64,000 bases of DNA from NCBI GenBank assembly GCA_025331565.1, contig JAFREQ010000042.1, forward strand, positions 1,077,001-1,141,000. The letters run 5' to 3'. Under the pieces are notes generated by a model. That model searched no databases, was not told where the DNA came from, and saw nothing but the letters and a program-made list of their open reading frames with translations. Shown piece by piece: positions 61,448 to 64,000 of the stretch; the first letter of the stretch is position 1; the number at the start of each line of letters is the position of its first letter. This DNA comes from Holacanthus passer (lineage: Eukaryota > Chordata > Actinopteri > Pomacanthidae). Made by a program: the position numbers and the translations under genes.

Positions 61448-63923
61448 CTACTCGTTCTTCTTCTCCTTCTGTTTGAGCAGTTTGTTGATCTCCCTCTTGG
61501 CCATGGATGCATACTTTGTGATAACGCCGTGCTGGTTGAGGCCCGGCAGCAGCAGCAGGAAGCTCACTGCAGAAGAAACAAAACAGCTTAAAACTGACAC
61601 AAATCAAGATTTCAATTATATCGTCCGACCATGAGGCCCTCGGTTGTAAATGAACTTTAATAATTTTTTATTTAAAGTACTTGAGATTAATTTTGCATTC
61701 ACATATACTCTTCCATCTAAGCACAATAAAACTCAAGCAACAAACAGGCACAAACCAGTACATGTTACTGTACTGAGAAACTAAATGACATCTTCAACCC
61801 AAAGTGCAGAATCAAATAGAGATGCTTTCTTGATTTCTGGTTTTGGAAAGTTTTTAATCTTTCCATGTCCTTCTGTTGAGATTGCGAGAGTTTATGAAGT
61901 TCCTCAGACAGATTCACAACATTCGTCTGACATTGTTTTATTAATGCGAGTACAGTCGCAAAATGTGTCAAATACACCTCATGCCAAAAGCTTAGCACTC
62001 TTTAAACACCAAAATGTTTACCACATGCTTCTGATATGTATTCTATAGTGACATTTTTATTTTTAGGAGTGTAGACATGTTGTGACCTATGGGAGCCCTG
62101 AATTGCTGCCGATAAGACACACTTGTTGTGATGAGTTCTTACTTTTGACACAGGAAGCTCAGCAGATGAAACACTTCAAGTGGTTATTATGAAATTACTG
62201 CTGCTAGGCAACGTAAAAAAAAAAAAAAAAAAAAAAAAAAGATGACACCACTATTAAGACAACTCCCTAATGTCTTATCAAAAGGATGCTTCACATGCCA
62301 ACACAACTCTGAGGAACAAGAAGAGAGTGGATGAAGTCAACATGTTATGCATAAGTATCAGAAAGCTCTTCAGTCATTTAACTGAGCAGTGACTGATTCA
62401 CTCGGTCTCATCTGAAGGCACCAGAATGATCAGCTGATTGACTTCAGCACAGGTTGGATGGTGAGCAGACAGCATTCTTTAATACAGACAGTGCCAATAA
62501 ACTTGTGGGATTAAGTCTTAGAAACAACAACAACTTCCTGAACGTGTCATTAACAATGAAGAAAATACCTGCTCTTATTTAATGCGACTAACACTGTCTG
62601 TTGATCCACATTACTGATTCACTTCTGAGTCACAGTACCAGAAAGCCTTGTAATCTGGGCAGGGCTCTCCAGAGCTTTCCACAGCAGGGTTACTGCAACA
62701 TACATTCAACATCTGCCTCCGAAGGCATTAAATGCATTAAAGATCACTTCACACCCAGCACAAGCAGAAAAACCCATGACAAGCAGCAACATTTGCAATT
62801 CCTGACGCAGACAACAATCACTTCCTGTTTCTGCTATGTCATGTGTGAATATCGTCCAATGTGCAGTACACCAGAGGCCAAACATAGAGGGTAAACCTAC
62901 ACATTCAGTGAAAGCAGCTGCAGACGACCAAAGCTTCATTTTCCAGAAAGGCCTCTCTCATCTCGATTTGACTTCTCACATTAAATAACACTGAGGGCAT
63001 TCAGCTCCATAATCCGTGTACTTGAAACATAAATGTATAAAACCATACCATAGTGAAACATATTCCCTGATCCCATTTACTTCTCAAAGGTTTACTCGAT
63101 ACAGTGGAATTTATATCCAAGACAATGTCTCACACGTCTCTCACTCAGTGTGACACTGCATGAACACCACAGGCTCAACTGTATCTGCTTTAACTGTGTG
63201 AAAGTTCATATGACAGATAATGTAGAATTACCAGCACAGGTGTTGTTTTTTTTTAAAGGGTTATTAGTTTCAGTACAATTCCTGTATGTGGTAATATACT
63301 CACCAATCAGGTAGGTGAGGAACAGGTTGTGCACCTGCTGTCCGATCCAGGCCACTGCCAGCAAGCTGCTGATCACTGAGGCAAAGTACTGTGGAGAGCA
63401 GGGAGGTCACATTACATTCGACCAGCAGCTACTCAAACACAAAGTGCAGCCTGAACATCTTTAAATGAGTTGAAAAGAATAATTCCTTCGACATAGTGCA
63501 ACATAAGTCAATTTATTTATATTAGCAGAACATGCACCGTATTCTTTGAATGAAAGAATATGATCTAACTGAGTGTGTAACAGTGTTAAAGCATGCTGTG
63601 AAAAGGCTGGTTATTGCAGCCTGTAACCCAGTTTGAAGTCTGCTAAGTGGAGCAGCAAAGCCAAATCAGCTGAGGGTATTTTATCTGGAGCAGAGAAAGC
63701 TCACCATTGTAACAAGCAGATACCAAGGTTCCATTGTCCAACCTTTAAAGACAGATTCAGTTCCTTTATAGGAGAGAGTCAGATTAAAGCTTTATTTTCA
63801 TTTACCATTTTGGGCTTCTCCTCCTTGAGGGCACAGAGACGCTTCCACCAGCCCACCACCCGACGCTGGGTCTTCACCAGGTTACCGCAGATCTCGTGGA
63901 AACGCTGCTGCTGCTCAGTGGTC
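61448..63923 (-). CDS. arl6ip1: ADP-ribosylation factor-like 6-interacting protein 1, 3' part
   Basis: Three exons, 63923-63806, 63388-63304 and 61566-61448, join in frame for 106 codons and a stop. They correspond to about the last half of human ARL6IP1 (203 residues). The first visible exon reads TTEQQQRFHEICGNLVKTQ then VVGWWKRL. The second is hydrophobic (SLLAVAWIGQQVHNLFLTYL). The last reads SFLLLLPGLNQHGVITKYAS and ends KREINKLLKQKEKKNE. The protein is an ER membrane protein with reticulon-like hairpins that shapes ER tubules. The terminal KKNE matches the human end, which fits ER retention. The first visible exon begins in phase 2, so the 5' exons lie beyond the right edge. The 3'UTR probably ends near 60560. 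Confidence 0.96.
62215..62240. repeat. A26 homopolymer
   Basis: 26 consecutive A in the last arl6ip1 intron. It could be the A tail of an inserted retroelement, but no element body was recognised beside it. Confidence 0.9.
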
Positions 63924-64000
63924 CTGAGCACAAGGAGAGGATGAGGACAAGAGTGATTAAAAACAAAAAAACTAACTGTGTCCTGGAAGAGTTTTTGTTC

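Noticed and set aside
61785..62048. Frames between the last two arl6ip1 exons
   Set aside because: They lie in an intron. The flanking exons splice in frame without them.

Overview
The window is teleost fish nuclear DNA. The evidence is spliced vertebrate genes with short introns, vertebrate-specific families (FUS, SRSF2, MFSD11, ARL6IP1, a DUF4795 protein), fish-type dispersed repeats and a Tc1-type miniature element with clean terminal inverted repeats. There are no operons, CRISPR arrays or prokaryotic signals. The species cannot be fixed from sequence alone; the compact introns suggest a percomorph-like fish (inference).

Layout, left to right. (1) 87-390 is a Tc1-type MITE. (2) 1471-10112, minus strand, is a 15-exon DUF4795/QRICH2-like coiled-coil gene whose last exon(s) I could not place. 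(3) 13832-18295, minus, is mfsd11 (13 coding exons, 454 codons). It is divergent from (4) srsf2 at 19920-21166, plus, whose long 3'UTR carries a splice donor just after the stop. (5) 25457-26780, plus, is eif1 with a GC box and TATA box. (6) 28490-28563, minus, is a tRNA-Glu(CTC)-like sequence, probably degenerate. (7) 30730-32354, plus, is a small four-exon gene for an unnamed 113-residue membrane protein with 19 cysteines. (8) 34130-40192, minus, is a ten-exon tandem trypsin-like protease gene with one intact and one inactivated domain. (9) 46798-59209, minus, is fus (15 exons, 546 codons). (10) 61448-63923, minus, is the 3' part of arl6ip1, continuing past the right edge.

Every exon chain was built by hand from splice sites and checked for reading-frame continuity. 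Each complete gene gives an intact open frame; there is no sign of pseudogenisation apart from the tRNA.

Functionally these are housekeeping and RNA-processing genes (srsf2, fus, eif1), membrane and ER genes (mfsd11, arl6ip1), a likely sperm/cilium gene (the DUF4795 gene) and an extracellular protease. They are linked by ancestral synteny, not by a shared pathway: in human, SRSF2/MFSD11/QRICH2 lie on 17q25, FUS next to PRSS36/PRSS8 on 16p11, and ARL6IP1 on 16p12. I found no convincing new defence or mobile system. The most distinctive items are the half-dead tandem protease, the unnamed cysteine-rich gene, and the conserved autoregulatory architecture of fus and srsf2.
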